Shown: positions 18,859 through 27,766 of the stretch, piece by piece
How the letters are laid out: each line of letters begins with the position of its first letter
Numbering within the stretch: position 1 is the first letter of the stretch
Source of the DNA: B2-G16 sp964528085
GTDB lineage: Bacteria > Bipolaricaulota > Bipolaricaulia > UBA7950 > UBA9294
DNA: 64,000 bases
Direction of reading: 5' to 3'
NCBI GenBank assembly: GCA_964528085.1
Contig: CAZGRE010000001.1
Location: 1 to 64,000, forward strand
Made by a program: the position numbers and the translations under genes
The notes under the pieces: generated by a model
Told to the model about the DNA's origin: nothing
Seen by the model: only the letters and a program-made list of their open reading frames with translations
The model's database searches: none

Positions 18859-19851
18859 ATGGATAAGCGCGTCTTCTCCGGGGCCCAGCCGACCGGGACG
18901 CTTCACATCGGAAACTACTTCGGAGCGATCCGAAACTGGGTCGCGCTCCAGGAGGATCACGAGTGCGTCTACTGCATCGTCGACTATCACGCGATCACGA
19001 TCGAGGTCGATCCGGTCGCCCTGAGGAACGCATCGCGCTCGATGGCGCTCGATCTGATCGCTTGCGGGATAGATCCGGATAGATCGATCCTGTTCGTGCA
19101 GTCGGCCGTCCCGGAGCATACCGAGCTCGCCTGGATCCTCGGAACGGTCACCTCCTACGGGGACCTCACCCGGATGACCCAGTTCAAAGACAAATCGGCG
19201 GGGAGGAGGTTCGTCTCCGCCGGACTGTTCAACTATCCCGTCCTGCAGGCGGCGGACATCCTCCTCTATCGGGCGAGCGGGGTCCCGGTCGGTGAGGATC
19301 AGATCCAGCACCTCGAGCTCTCCCGGAGGATAGCGCGGCGGTTCAACGCGCGGTACGGGGAGTTCTTCCCCGAGCCGGAGCCGCTCGTACCGCGGAAGGG
19401 AGCGCGGATCATGTCCCTTTCCGACCCATCGATCAAGATGAGCAAGAGCGCAGGGGAGCAGCACTACGTCGGTGTGATGGAGGACGAGTCGTCGATCCGA
19501 AAGAAGGTCCGGACGGCGGTGACCGACGTCGGCCTCAAGCCGGGGAGCGAGATGTCCCCTGGGGTGGCGAACCTGTTCGAGATCCTCGAGCTCGCCGCCG
19601 GCGAGGGAGGGGATCCGAAGCTCGTAGCCGACCTCCGGGAGGAGTTCGCGGCGGGGAGGCTCCTCTATTCACGGCTGAAGGAGGCCGTCTTCGAAGAGCT
19701 GATGCGGATCCTCCGCCCGATCCAGAGGCGGAGGGCCGAGCTGGTCGAATCGGGAAGGATCGAAGAAATCCTGGAAGAGGGGGCAGAGAGAGCGCGAAAG
19801 ATCGCGAGGTCGACGATCGCCGAGGTGCGGAAGCGCGTCGGGCTTGGATGA
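18859..19851 (+). CDS. trpS: Tryptophanyl-tRNA synthetase
   Basis: 330 residues, a compact class I enzyme. SGAQPTGTLHIGNYFGAIRN carries the HIGH-type motif (HIGN), and KMSKSAG is the KMSKS loop. It charges tRNA-Trp. ATG at 18859 has GGGGGTGA five to eight bases upstream; an in-frame GTG at 18850 lies inside that ribosome site and is less likely. It ends head-to-head with nrdG (stops adjacent, no spacer). It is monocistronic from its own promoter. Confidence 0.96.
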   Translation: MDKRVFSGAQPTGTLHIGNYFGAIRNWVALQEDHECVYCIVDYHAITIEVDPVALRNASRSMALDLIACGIDPDRSILFVQSAVPEHTELAWILGTVTSYGDLTRMTQFKDKSAGRRFVSAGLFNYPVLQAADILLYRASGVPVGEDQIQHLELSRRIARRFNARYGEFFPEPEPLVPRKGARIMSLSDPSIKMSKSAGEQHYVGVMEDESSIRKKVRTAVTDVGLKPGSEMSPGVANLFEILELAAGEGGDPKLVADLREEFAAGRLLYSRLKEAVFEELMRILRPIQRRRAELVESGRIEEILEEGAERARKIARSTIAEVRKRVGLG

Positions 19852-20532
19852 TCAGCCGCGGACACCCCCGTCCGGGAAGAGCCCCTCGATCTCACCGAAG
19901 ACCTGTTGAAGGTCTCCCTCGGTTAGACCGCTAAGGGCGGTGAACGAGGGATCGACGAGGCTTTTCTCAGAAGGGACGGTGAACCGCTGGAGGACGTAGC
20001 GCTTCGCCCCCTTGATCCAGCGAGCGATCGCGCGGATATCCCCCTTCGTCACCCCCGGGGCGACGGTCGTGCGAAACTCATAATCGGGGGCGAAAGTTTT
20101 GATAAGCCGGATCGACTCCTCGATCAGGGCGATATCCACCTCCACCCCGGCGAACTCAGGATACCTCTCCGGCGGGGACTTTACGTCCATCGCCACATAA
20201 TCGAGCAACCCCTCACGGAACAGCTCCCTTAGAATCTCAGGATGAGAGCCGTTCGTATCGAGCTTGACAAGGTAGCCGAGGCCCTTCACCCGCCGGATGA
20301 ACCGAGCTAGATCCGGCTGGAGCGTCGGCTCCCCACCGGTTATCGCCAGGGCATCGAGGAACCCCCGCCGCTCATCGAGGAGGGAGAGGACCCGCTCGTC
20401 CGGGATGAGATCGAGCGCGGCGATCCGCTCGGGCAGGACAAGCTCGGGGTTGTGGCAGAACGGGCAGCGGAAGTTGCACGACGGGGTATAAATGAGCGCC
20501 GCGACCCTCCCCGGATAGTCGATCAGGGTCGT
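19852..20532 (-). CDS. nrdG: Anaerobic ribonucleotide reductase activating protein (5' end in gap)
   Basis: The visible 226 codons start at the N-run and contain the radical SAM motif CNFRCPFCHN, followed by ITGGEPTLQPDLARFI and KLDTNGSHPEILREL. This is the class III RNR activase that uses S-adenosylmethionine to place the glycyl radical on NrdD. The start codon and first residues fall in the assembly gap. It lies downstream of nrdD and the small glycyl-radical ORF on the same strand, so the three probably form one operon from the promoter at 22834-22862. Confidence 0.9.
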   Translation of the reverse strand, partial: TTLIDYPGRVAALIYTPSCNFRCPFCHNPELVLPERIAALDLIPDERVLSLLDERRGFLDALAITGGEPTLQPDLARFIRRVKGLGYLVKLDTNGSHPEILRELFREGLLDYVAMDVKSPPERYPEFAGVEVDIALIEESIRLIKTFAPDYEFRTTVAPGVTKGDIRAIARWIKGAKRYVLQRFTVPSEKSLVDPSFTALSGLTEGDLQQVFGEIEGLFPDGGVRG

Positions 20533-20632
20533 NNNNNNNNNNNNNNNNNNNNNNNNNNNNNNNNNNNNNNNNNNNNNNNNNNNNNNNNNNNNNNNNNNNN
20601 NNNNNNNNNNNNNNNNNNNNNNNNNNNNNNNN
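20533..20632. other. Assembly gap of 100 N
   Basis: Exactly 100 N bases, the usual placeholder for a scaffold gap of unknown length. It removes the 3' end of the small nrdD-like ORF and the 5' end of nrdG. Frame continuity across it has no meaning. Confidence 0.99.
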
Positions 20633-20769
20633 CCGTCGTTCCACTGCTCGATCGGCCTCAGGTATCCGACGATGCGCGAATAGACCTCCGCCTTCTGCCT
20701 TCTCTCCTCCGGGATCACCGTCCCGTCATCGAGGATCAGGTTGCCGGCCTCATCTTCTTTGTAGTTCAA
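20633..20769 (-). CDS. Separate NrdD glycyl-radical C-terminal polypeptide (3' end in gap)
   Basis: The visible 45 residues end in EVYSRIVGYLRPIEQWND. The RIVGYL...WN pattern is the glycyl-radical loop normally found at the very C terminus of NrdD. Here it lies in its own frame, +1 relative to nrdD, beginning at a TTG (20769) and overlapping the end of nrdD by 20 bp. About 30 residues of new sequence (DEAGNLILDDGTVIPEERRQ) precede the motif, which argues for a genuine separate polypeptide over a simple sequencing frameshift. The start codon is uncertain because no clear ribosome site precedes it, so coupling to nrdD termination is likely. The end lies in the gap. Confidence 0.65.
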
Positions 20770-22798
20770 CCTTTACACCCCTTTGCGAAACGTTCTCCTT
20801 GAACCGTTCTACCAATTCCTCATCACATTTAGGGCAGTACCTGTGCTCCCCTGGGATATACCCGTGCTTCGGGCAGACGGAGAAGGTGGGGGTGAGTGTG
20901 TAATAAGGGAGACGGAAGTTCTCGGCGATCTTGCGGACGAGCCGCTTCGCCGCCTCAGGGGTGGGGGTCCGCTCCCCGAGAAACCCGTGGAAGACCGTCC
21001 CGCCGGTGTAGCGGGTCTGAAGCGGATCCTGAAGGGTGAGCGCCTCGAACAGGTCGGTCGTGAAGCCGACGGGTAAGTGGGTGGAGTTCGTGTAATAAGG
21101 GGTATCCCCGCCGTAGACCTCGAGGTTGTATATCCGGATGTCCGGGTAGCGCTCGATATCCTTCTTCGCCAGCCGGTAGCTCGCACCCTCGGCCGGGGTC
21201 GCCTCAAGATTGAAGATATCACCCGTCTCCTCCTGGAAATCGGCGAGCCGCTCCCGCATGAAGTCGAGGACGCGGGCGGCGAAGTCGAGCCCTTCGGGGT
21301 CGGCGATCGATGAACCGTAGAGATTGAGGATCGCCTCGTTCATCCCGATCACCCCGATCGTCGAGAAGTGATTCCGCCAGTACCCCCCCTCCGCCTCCTT
21401 GATCCGATCGAGGTAGAAGCGCGAGTACGGGTAAAGCCCGCCTTCGGTCAGGGATTCGAGCGTCTTCCGCTTGATGATCAGGGCCTCCTTCGCCAGCTCC
21501 ATCAGCCTCTCGAGCCGGGCGAGGAACTCCGCCTCATCGGAGGAAAGGTAGCCGAGGCGGGGGAGGTTTATGGTGACGACCCCGATCGAACCGGTCAGCG
21601 GGTTCGCACCGAACAGCCCCCCGCCGCGCGCCCGCAGCTCGCGGTTGTCGATCCGCAGCCGGCAGCACATGCTCCGCGCGTCCTCAGGGCGCATGTCGCT
21701 CCCGATGAAATTGGAGAAGTACGGGATCCCGTAGCGGGCCGTCATCTCCCAGATCGGCTGAAGGACCGGGTTATCCCAGTCGAAATCCTCGGTGATGTTG
21801 TAGGTCGGGATCGGAAACGTGAACGGCCGACCGTGAGCATCCCCCTCGAGCATCACCTCGGCGAACGCCCGATTGAACAGGTCCATCTCCGGCTGATAGT
21901 CACGGTAGGTCGAGTCCTTCGTCACCCCGCCGATGATCACCGGCTCATCGAGCATGTAGCGGGGGACCTTGATGTCCAAGGTGACGTTGGTGAACGGCGT
22001 CTGGAACCCGACCCGGGTCGGGACGTTCATGTTGTACACGAACTCCTGCAGGTTCTGGCGGACATCCTCGTAGGAGAGGTGGTCGGCCCGGATGAACGGG
22101 GCAAGGTAGGTATCGAGGTTGGAGAACGCCTGGGCACCGGCTGACTCACCTTGGAGGGTGTACATGAAATTCACGATCTGAAGGAGGGCGACGCGGAAGC
22201 GCTTCGCTGGCCGGGAGGCTACCTTCCCCCTCACCCCGGAGAAGCCGCGGAGGAGAAGGTCGCGGAGATCCCAACCGACGCAGTACGCACCGAGCGTCCC
22301 GAGATCGTGGATGTGAAAGTCGCCGCTGACGTGGGCCCGCCTTATCTGAACCGGATAGATCTTGTTCAGCCAGTACTGGGATATGATCCTATCGGTTATA
22401 TGGGTGTTCAGGCCCTGGAGGGAGAACGTCATGTTGCTGTTCTCCCGTACCCTCCAGTCCCGATCGCGGAGGTAGTCCTCGACCAGCGGCATCTCGTAGA
22501 AGAGCCCCTTCATCTCGCGGAGGTCCTCGCGTTGCTTCCGATAGAGGATGTACGCCTTCACCGTACGCACAAGCCCGGCGGAGACGAGGATCTCCTCCAC
22601 GACGTCCTGGATCTCCTCGACGGTCGGCCGCTCATCAGGGAAGCGTTGATTCAGGGCGAGGGTGACGCGGTCGGACAGGGTCTCAGCAAGGGGTTCATCC
22701 CCCTCGCCGACCTCCTGCATCGCCTTCCAGATCGCATCCTTGATCTTTCCGGCGTCGAATGGAACGGAACGCCCGTTCCGCTTGACGATATAGTCCAT
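20750..22798 (-). CDS. nrdD: Anaerobic ribonucleoside-triphosphate reductase, main chain
   Basis: 682 residues. An N-terminal ATP-cone (VKRNGRSVPFDAGKIKDAIWKAM) gives allosteric control, followed by the ten-stranded reductase barrel (FTFPIPTYNITEDFDW, GSIGVVTINLPRLGYL) and a C-terminal zinc ribbon (CPKHGYIPGEHRYCPKC). The chain stops 20 residues or so past the zinc ribbon without the glycyl-radical RVxGY motif, which instead appears in the next, overlapping ORF. Class III enzymes reduce NTPs anaerobically and need NrdG. A good promoter lies 36-64 bp upstream; I see no NrdR box. Confidence 0.93.
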   Translation of the reverse strand: MDYIVKRNGRSVPFDAGKIKDAIWKAMQEVGEGDEPLAETLSDRVTLALNQRFPDERPTVEEIQDVVEEILVSAGLVRTVKAYILYRKQREDLREMKGLFYEMPLVEDYLRDRDWRVRENSNMTFSLQGLNTHITDRIISQYWLNKIYPVQIRRAHVSGDFHIHDLGTLGAYCVGWDLRDLLLRGFSGVRGKVASRPAKRFRVALLQIVNFMYTLQGESAGAQAFSNLDTYLAPFIRADHLSYEDVRQNLQEFVYNMNVPTRVGFQTPFTNVTLDIKVPRYMLDEPVIIGGVTKDSTYRDYQPEMDLFNRAFAEVMLEGDAHGRPFTFPIPTYNITEDFDWDNPVLQPIWEMTARYGIPYFSNFIGSDMRPEDARSMCCRLRIDNRELRARGGGLFGANPLTGSIGVVTINLPRLGYLSSDEAEFLARLERLMELAKEALIIKRKTLESLTEGGLYPYSRFYLDRIKEAEGGYWRNHFSTIGVIGMNEAILNLYGSSIADPEGLDFAARVLDFMRERLADFQEETGDIFNLEATPAEGASYRLAKKDIERYPDIRIYNLEVYGGDTPYYTNSTHLPVGFTTDLFEALTLQDPLQTRYTGGTVFHGFLGERTPTPEAAKRLVRKIAENFRLPYYTLTPTFSVCPKHGYIPGEHRYCPKCDEELVERFKENVSQRGVKVELQRR

Positions 22799-22833
22799 CT
22801 CCCCCTCACCTCGAATCGGAAAACCGGAACCTC

Positions 22834-22862
22834 ATCCTAGCAAGACGAAGGGGGAATGACAA
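22834..22862 (-). promoter_or_regulatory. nrdD operon promoter
   Basis: Minus strand TTGTCA (22857-22862), a 17-base spacer and TAGGAT (22834-22839). The predicted transcription start is near 22827, about 29 nt before the nrdD ATG, which is preceded by GAGGTGAGGGGG. Confidence 0.6.
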
Positions 22863-22999
22863 TCCCCTCCCCGCTTCAGAAAGGGGCGGAAGGAGGCTTA
22901 TCTAGAGCGAGCCGCCCCCTGCGACCCGATGAACAGGACAACCGTCACGGTAAAGGAACGGCCATCCGGACGAAGGCGAACCGGGACCGATGCGGCCTC

Positions 23000-23028
23000 T
23001 TGATTCCCGCCACCTCTCTCGATACCAT
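23000..23028 (+). promoter_or_regulatory. rpsT-secF-recJ promoter
   Basis: TTGATT (23000-23005), a 17-base spacer and TACCAT (23023-23028). Transcription is expected from about 23035, giving a leader of about 27 nt. The rest of the 22863-22999 space shows no ORF, tRNA or recognised motif. Confidence 0.55.
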
Positions 23029-23061
23029 CATCCGTCGTCTTACATAACGGGAGATTAAGAG

Positions 23062-23331
23062 GTGATACAGATTCCGAACATCGCTTCAGCGGCGAAACGC
23101 CTGCGGCAGAGCGAGGAGCGCCGTGGCCGCAACCGGGCGAGAAAGGCCGCGATCAAGAGGACAATAAAGCAGATCCGCCGCTGTATCGAGGCGGGGGACA
23201 AGGAGGGTGCTCTCTCCCTCCTCCCCCAGCTCGCCAAAGCGACCGACAAAGCGGCCAAACGGAACACCATCCACAAGAACAAGGCCGCACGGATCAAGTC
23301 CCGCTGGATGAGAAAGGTCCAGGCTCTGTAA
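23062..23331 (+). CDS. rpsT: Ribosomal protein S20
   Basis: 89 residues, strongly basic: NIASAAKRLRQSEERRGRNRARKAAIKRTIKQ at the N terminus and a helical C terminus ending KNKAARIKSRWMRKVQAL, as in S20. It binds 16S rRNA helix 44 and the 5' domain. The start is GTG with GGGAG eight bases upstream. It lies 13 bp before secF, an uncommon partner. Confidence 0.94.
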   Translation: MIQIPNIASAAKRLRQSEERRGRNRARKAAIKRTIKQIRRCIEAGDKEGALSLLPQLAKATDKAAKRNTIHKNKAARIKSRWMRKVQAL

Positions 23332-23344
23332 GGAGGGATCCGCA

Positions 23345-24247
23345 GTGCGGCACTTCGATTTCCTCGGGAAGGCGAAGTACTTCGTCCCCGTATCGATTCT
23401 TCTCGTTGCAGTAAGCGCCATATTCGTAATCCCCCAGGTCCACGGGTTGAAGATGGGGATCGACTTCACCGGCGGGACCCAATTCACGGTGAAGTTCAGC
23501 GAGCCGGTCGACACGGCGGAGATCAGAAGGATGCTCGGGGAGATCGACTCGGGTGGGATCGACCTGACGAAGAGCGTAATCCAGGATGTAAAGGGGAAGA
23601 ACACGAAGGTCATCACCACCCAGCTGTTGAACGTGGAGAAGGACAAGCGGGTGATCGACCGGATCGAAGCGACGCTCAAAAGTGAGTTCCCGGTCGAGGA
23701 TATAAGCCGCCGGCTGATCGGCGAGCAGGTCAGCCGGGAGCTCGCGGAGAAGGGATGGCAGGCGATCCTCCTCGCCTTCGTCGCGATCTTGATCTACGTC
23801 TCGTGGCGGTTCCGCCTCAGGTACGCGGTCGGGGCAGTCGTCGCCCTGATACACGATGTGACGATCGCCCTCGGGATCTTCGCCATCTTCGGGATTGAGA
23901 TAAACCTCGCCACGATCGCCGCGTTCTTGACGATCATCGGGTATTCGCTCAACGATACGATCGTCATCTTCGACCGGATAAGAGAGAACCTGAAGATTGA
24001 ACGGAAGAAGGGGATCTTCGAGGTGATAAACCTAAGCGTCAATCAGTCGCTCTCCCGAACGCTGAACACCTCGATAACGACGTTCATCCCGGTCGTCATC
24101 CTCTTCCTGTTCGGGGGGAGCGTCCTCCGTGGCTTCTCGCTCGCCCTTTTGATCGGCGTGATCGTTGGGACCTACTCCTCGATGTACATCGCCAACCCGA
24201 TCCTCTACGCCTGGGCGAAGAAGGCCGGAAGAACGAAGAGGGGCTAA
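23345..24247 (+). CDS. secF: Protein translocase subunit SecF
   Basis: 300 residues with six predicted membrane segments. The N-terminal region has the SecD/SecF signature GLKMGIDFTGGTQFTVKF, a periplasmic P1-like domain follows, and the conserved segments GYSLNDTIVIFDRIREN and NQSLSRTLNTSITTF are clear. SecDF uses proton motive force to pull translocating proteins. secD is not adjacent; the upstream gene is rpsT. GTG start with AAGGAGG eight to nine bases upstream. Its TAA overlaps the recJ ATG by one base. Confidence 0.95.
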   Translation: MRHFDFLGKAKYFVPVSILLVAVSAIFVIPQVHGLKMGIDFTGGTQFTVKFSEPVDTAEIRRMLGEIDSGGIDLTKSVIQDVKGKNTKVITTQLLNVEKDKRVIDRIEATLKSEFPVEDISRRLIGEQVSRELAEKGWQAILLAFVAILIYVSWRFRLRYAVGAVVALIHDVTIALGIFAIFGIEINLATIAAFLTIIGYSLNDTIVIFDRIRENLKIERKKGIFEVINLSVNQSLSRTLNTSITTFIPVVILFLFGGSVLRGFSLALLIGVIVGTYSSMYIANPILYAWAKKAGRTKRG

Positions 24248-25971
24248 TGAGATCGATCCTCCGTGAGGGGAGGGAGTGGAGGATAGCCCCTCCTCCGGAT
24301 GAGACCCTCGTCGGAACGATTCAACGATCCCTCGACTGTTCACGACCGTTCGCCGTCCTCCTCGCCCAGCGGGGAGGGGATTCGTGGGAGGGGTTGATCG
24401 ACCCGGATCGAAGCAGCTTTCATTCCCCGTTTGAGCTTCCCGACATGGAGCGGGCGATCCTCCGGATCAGGGAGGCGATCGAGCGGAAGGAGAAGGTCTT
24501 CATCCACGGGGATTTCGATGTCGACGGCCTCTCCGGCGCCGCCGTCCTCTACCGCGGCCTCCGCCCCCTCTTCCCTCCGAACTCGATAAAGGTGGAGGTC
24601 GGCGATCGCCTCCACGGGCACGGTCCATCGCACCCGTTCGTCATGCGGGCGATCGACGAGGGGTTCTCCCTCGTCATAACGGTCGACTGCGGGGTAGGGA
24701 GCCACGATGAGATCGCCGAGCTCTCCCGGGCGGGGATCGACACGATCGTCACCGACCACCACCTCCCAGCCGGCGAGCTCCCCCCGGCTGTGGCGATCGT
24801 CGACCCGCACCGATCGGAGAGCACCTACCCGAACCGGCACCTCGCCGGGGTCGGGGTTGCGTACAAGCTGATCGAGGGACTCCACTCCCGGCTCGGGGAC
24901 CCTCCCCCCCGCCATCTCCTCGACCTCGTCGCCCTGGGTACGGTCGCCGACCTCGTCCCGCTTTCGAGCGACGGGGATAGCGAAAACCGCGCCATCGTTC
25001 GGGAGGGATTCTCGTTGATCGCGGATGGGAATGGATCGTCCCTCGGGATCCGAGAGCTCCTCTCCCGGTTCTCGATCAACCCGAAGAAGATGACGACATC
25101 GGACATCGGGTACCTTGTCGCCCCGAAGCTGAACGCCGCCAACCGGGCCGGGGATCCGAAGGTCGCGTTCCTCCTCTTGATCACCGAGGATCCGGAGAAG
25201 GCATCCTACCTGGCCGAGATCCTCCTCGACTACAACCGGGACAGGGAAATCGCCCAGAACGACCTCCTCGCCCAGGCTGAGGGGATGATCCGCAGCGGAG
25301 GGATGGATCCGCGGGATTCGGGGTTCGTCTTCATCGTGGGGGATTACTGGAACGAGGGGATCCTCGGGCTCGTCGCATCAAACCTGACCGAGCGCTACCG
25401 CGTCCCGTCGGTCGTCCTGTCGCGGGGGGAGAGGATCAGCCGCGGCTCATGCCGGAGCATCGGGGATTTCGACGTCACCGCCTGCCTCAAGGCGAATGCC
25501 GACCTCCTCCTCCAGTACGGGGGACACCGGATGGCGGCCGGCTTCTCGATCGCCACCGATGCGATCGAGAAGCTCGAGGAGAGGCTCGAGTCATACATCG
25601 CCGCCCACCGCTCGGAGATCCTGGCGCTTGCGCCGGAGAGGATCGATACCACGGCCGACCTCCATGAGATTGACACCCGCCTGTACACCGAGCTCGCCTC
25701 CCTCTCCCCGTACGGGCCGGGGAATCCGCCGCCAACGTTCCTATTGCAGGGCTGCGCCTTTCAGGGGCTCACCCTCGTCGGGAACCGGCGCCAGCACCTT
25801 AAAGGGAGGATCGTCCAGGGGGAGAACTCCCTCCCGTTCATCGCATTCCGAATGGGGAGATACCTGAGCCGGTTCGAGGAAGGAGAAGGCACCTCCCTGA
25901 TCTTCCGTGTCGGCTTCGACGATTGGCAGGGATCCGTCCAGGTGCAGGGGATCGACCTCGTCGCCGACTGA
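24247..25971 (+). CDS. recJ: Single-stranded-DNA-specific exonuclease RecJ
   Basis: 574 residues. DHH domain motifs are HGDFDVDGLSGAAVL, ITVDCGVGSHDEI and TDHHLPAGELPPAVAIVDPHR; the DHHA1 RNA-binding-like domain carries FIVGDYWNEGILGLVASNL...GGHRMAAGFS; an OB domain ends the protein. It degrades ssDNA 5' to 3' in RecF-pathway recombination and mismatch repair. It is translationally coupled to secF and ends convergently, abutting mnmE. Confidence 0.95.
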   Translation: MRSILREGREWRIAPPPDETLVGTIQRSLDCSRPFAVLLAQRGGDSWEGLIDPDRSSFHSPFELPDMERAILRIREAIERKEKVFIHGDFDVDGLSGAAVLYRGLRPLFPPNSIKVEVGDRLHGHGPSHPFVMRAIDEGFSLVITVDCGVGSHDEIAELSRAGIDTIVTDHHLPAGELPPAVAIVDPHRSESTYPNRHLAGVGVAYKLIEGLHSRLGDPPPRHLLDLVALGTVADLVPLSSDGDSENRAIVREGFSLIADGNGSSLGIRELLSRFSINPKKMTTSDIGYLVAPKLNAANRAGDPKVAFLLLITEDPEKASYLAEILLDYNRDREIAQNDLLAQAEGMIRSGGMDPRDSGFVFIVGDYWNEGILGLVASNLTERYRVPSVVLSRGERISRGSCRSIGDFDVTACLKANADLLLQYGGHRMAAGFSIATDAIEKLEERLESYIAAHRSEILALAPERIDTTADLHEIDTRLYTELASLSPYGPGNPPPTFLLQGCAFQGLTLVGNRRQHLKGRIVQGENSLPFIAFRMGRYLSRFEEGEGTSLIFRVGFDDWQGSVQVQGIDLVAD

Positions 25972-27327
25972 TCACTTCCCGACGCAGAACCGAGAGAAGA
26001 TGCGATCGAGGATCGCCTCGCTGAGATCGATCCCCTGAAGCTCGCCGCTCGCCCTGTACGCTTCACGGAGCTCCTCGGCGACCATGTCGGGGGATCCCCC
26101 TCCCTCTATCGCTCGGATCCCCCGCGATACCGCATCGTTCAGCCGCCGGAGGAGATCCCGCTCCCAGGTGTCGAGGAGGAGGATCGTATTCCGCGCTGGT
26201 AGCTTCCCTCCGATCAAAAGATCGAGGATCGTCGAGCGGAGACGATCTATCCCATCCCCTTTCTCGGCCGACACGGTGACCTTGCACCACGGGAGGGCCG
26301 GGAGATCACCGATCCGGGAAGGTAGATCGGACTTGTTCAGGACGAGGACGACGGGGATACCCCATTCCTCGGCGAGGAGCCGGCGATCCTCGTCGGCCAG
26401 CGGCTCGCTCCTATCGAGAACGAGGAGGAGGAGATCGGCGCGGTTCACCGCCTCGCGCGCCCGGACGACCCCCTCCTCCTCGACCGGACCGGTCGGCTCG
26501 CGGAGGCCGGCCGTGTCGATCAGGCGGACAGGGACGCCTCCGATCCCCGTCTCCCCCTCGACCGTATCCCGGGTCGTCCCGGGGATCGGGGTGACGATCG
26601 CCCGCCGCTCGGAGAGGATCGCATTGAGAAGGGTCGATTTCCCGACGTTCGGCCGACCGATGATCGCGACCGTCAGCCCCTCACGCACCGCCCTGCCATC
26701 CTCGGCGAGTTGCAAAAGGTCGGCTACCCGCTTAGCCATCCGGGTGAGGGGCTCAACGAGACGGGCGACGTCCGCCTCGAAATCGGGGAAATCGAGCCCC
26801 ACCTCCAACTCAGCGAGGAGCCTCCCCAACCCCTCGCGGACCCCGGCGATCGCCGTCGAGAACCTACCTTCGAGCCGATCGACGGCCGCCTCCAGACCGA
26901 GGGGGGTCTTCGCCCGGACGATGTCGAGGACGGCCTGCGCCTGGTCGAGGGATATCCGGCCGTTCAGGAACGCCCGCTTCGTAAACTCCCCCGGACCGGC
27001 GGTCCTCGCCCCGCCGGCGAGGACCGCATCGAGGATGGAGCGGGTCGCAACGATCCCGCCGTGGGAGTCGATCTCGACTACGTCCTCGCGCGTGTAGCTC
27101 CTCGGGGCGCGCATCACCGCCACGAGGACCTCGTCGAGGAGACGGCCGTCGCGGAGGATGTGCCCGTAGCGGAGGGTGTGAGAGGGAACATCGGACAGGC
27201 TCACCCCGTCGGCGGGGCGGAACAACCGATCGACGATCGGGATCGAGCCCGGCCCGCTCAACCGGACGATCCCGATCCCCCCCTCCCCCAGCGGGGTGGA
27301 GAGGGCGGCGATCGTGTCACCGATCAT
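25972..27327 (-). CDS. mnmE: tRNA modification GTPase MnmE
   Basis: 451 residues. The N-terminal tetrahydrofolate-binding domain (DTIAALSTPLGEGGIGIVRLSG) precedes a helical domain with an inserted G domain (IIGRPNVGKSTLLNAIL, DTAGLREPTG, LNKSD). The C terminus ends in FCVGK, the expected catalytic Cys-(I/V)-Gly-Lys. With MnmG it makes the cmnm5 modification at U34. Its start overlaps the end of khpB by 11 bp, keeping the yidC-khpB-mnmE order found near replication origins in many bacteria, although rpmH and rnpA are absent here. Confidence 0.96.
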   Translation of the reverse strand: MIGDTIAALSTPLGEGGIGIVRLSGPGSIPIVDRLFRPADGVSLSDVPSHTLRYGHILRDGRLLDEVLVAVMRAPRSYTREDVVEIDSHGGIVATRSILDAVLAGGARTAGPGEFTKRAFLNGRISLDQAQAVLDIVRAKTPLGLEAAVDRLEGRFSTAIAGVREGLGRLLAELEVGLDFPDFEADVARLVEPLTRMAKRVADLLQLAEDGRAVREGLTVAIIGRPNVGKSTLLNAILSERRAIVTPIPGTTRDTVEGETGIGGVPVRLIDTAGLREPTGPVEEEGVVRAREAVNRADLLLLVLDRSEPLADEDRRLLAEEWGIPVVLVLNKSDLPSRIGDLPALPWCKVTVSAEKGDGIDRLRSTILDLLIGGKLPARNTILLLDTWERDLLRRLNDAVSRGIRAIEGGGSPDMVAEELREAYRASGELQGIDLSEAILDRIFSRFCVGK

Positions 27328-27766
27328 CCGGTTCGATCACCACCCGGCGGTTCTCACCCTCGCCGACGCTGTGCGTCCGCACCCCCGGGTAGTTGGCCAA
27401 CGTGACGTGAATCGTACGCCGCTCGTGCGCCGGCATCGCGTTCAACCGGACGCGCTTGTGCTCGCGGACGACGGCCTCGGCCGTCGACAGGGCGAACCGG
27501 ATCAGCTCGGCCCTCCTCCGCTTCACCGCCCCGTTTATGTCGAGGACGATCTCGGCCTCCCTCCCAGTCCGCCGGCGGATAGCACCGCGGAGGAGGTGTT
27601 CGAGGGCGGTCAGCACCGGCCTCTCTTCCGGAAGGGTGAACATGCTCCCGACGAGGTTGACGTACAGCCCATCGGGCGGCTCTTCCTCGATCTCGAAGGA
27701 GACGTCCTCCTCCAGGATCGAGATGAGCTCCTTCAGATAGGCCTCGACCTCATCCTTCATCTCCAT
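27317..27766 (-). CDS. khpB: KhpB/Jag-like RNA-binding protein, short form
   Basis: 149 residues. The C-terminal R3H domain is clear (NAMPAHERRTIHVTL, YPGVRTHSVGEGENRRVVI). The preceding region aligns with the KH domain by position and by ALEHLLRGAIRRRTG...EIVLDINGAVKRRR, but the RNA-binding GxxG loop is replaced by GSMFTLPEERP. The N-terminal Jag domain is absent. Start at 27766 is chosen because GGAGGGG lies just upstream; it overlaps the yidC end by 17 bp. Position between yidC and mnmE supports the assignment. The family binds RNA with KhpA and affects cell division and envelope; this member may bind only through R3H. Confidence 0.85.
   Translation of the reverse strand: MEMKDEVEAYLKELISILEEDVSFEIEEEPPDGLYVNLVGSMFTLPEERPVLTALEHLLRGAIRRRTGREAEIVLDINGAVKRRRAELIRFALSTAEAVVREHKRVRLNAMPAHERRTIHVTLANYPGVRTHSVGEGENRRVVIEPDDR

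Noticed and set aside
19852..20769. One continuous nrdG protein running through the N-run
   Set aside because: Frame continuity across 100 placeholder N bases is meaningless. The part right of the gap carries the glycyl-radical motif of NrdD and the part left of it carries the radical SAM activase.
22863..22999. tRNA or cobalamin riboswitch upstream of nrdD
   Set aside because: No TpsiC-type GTTCGA loop within a cloverleaf and no B12 box could be found on either strand.
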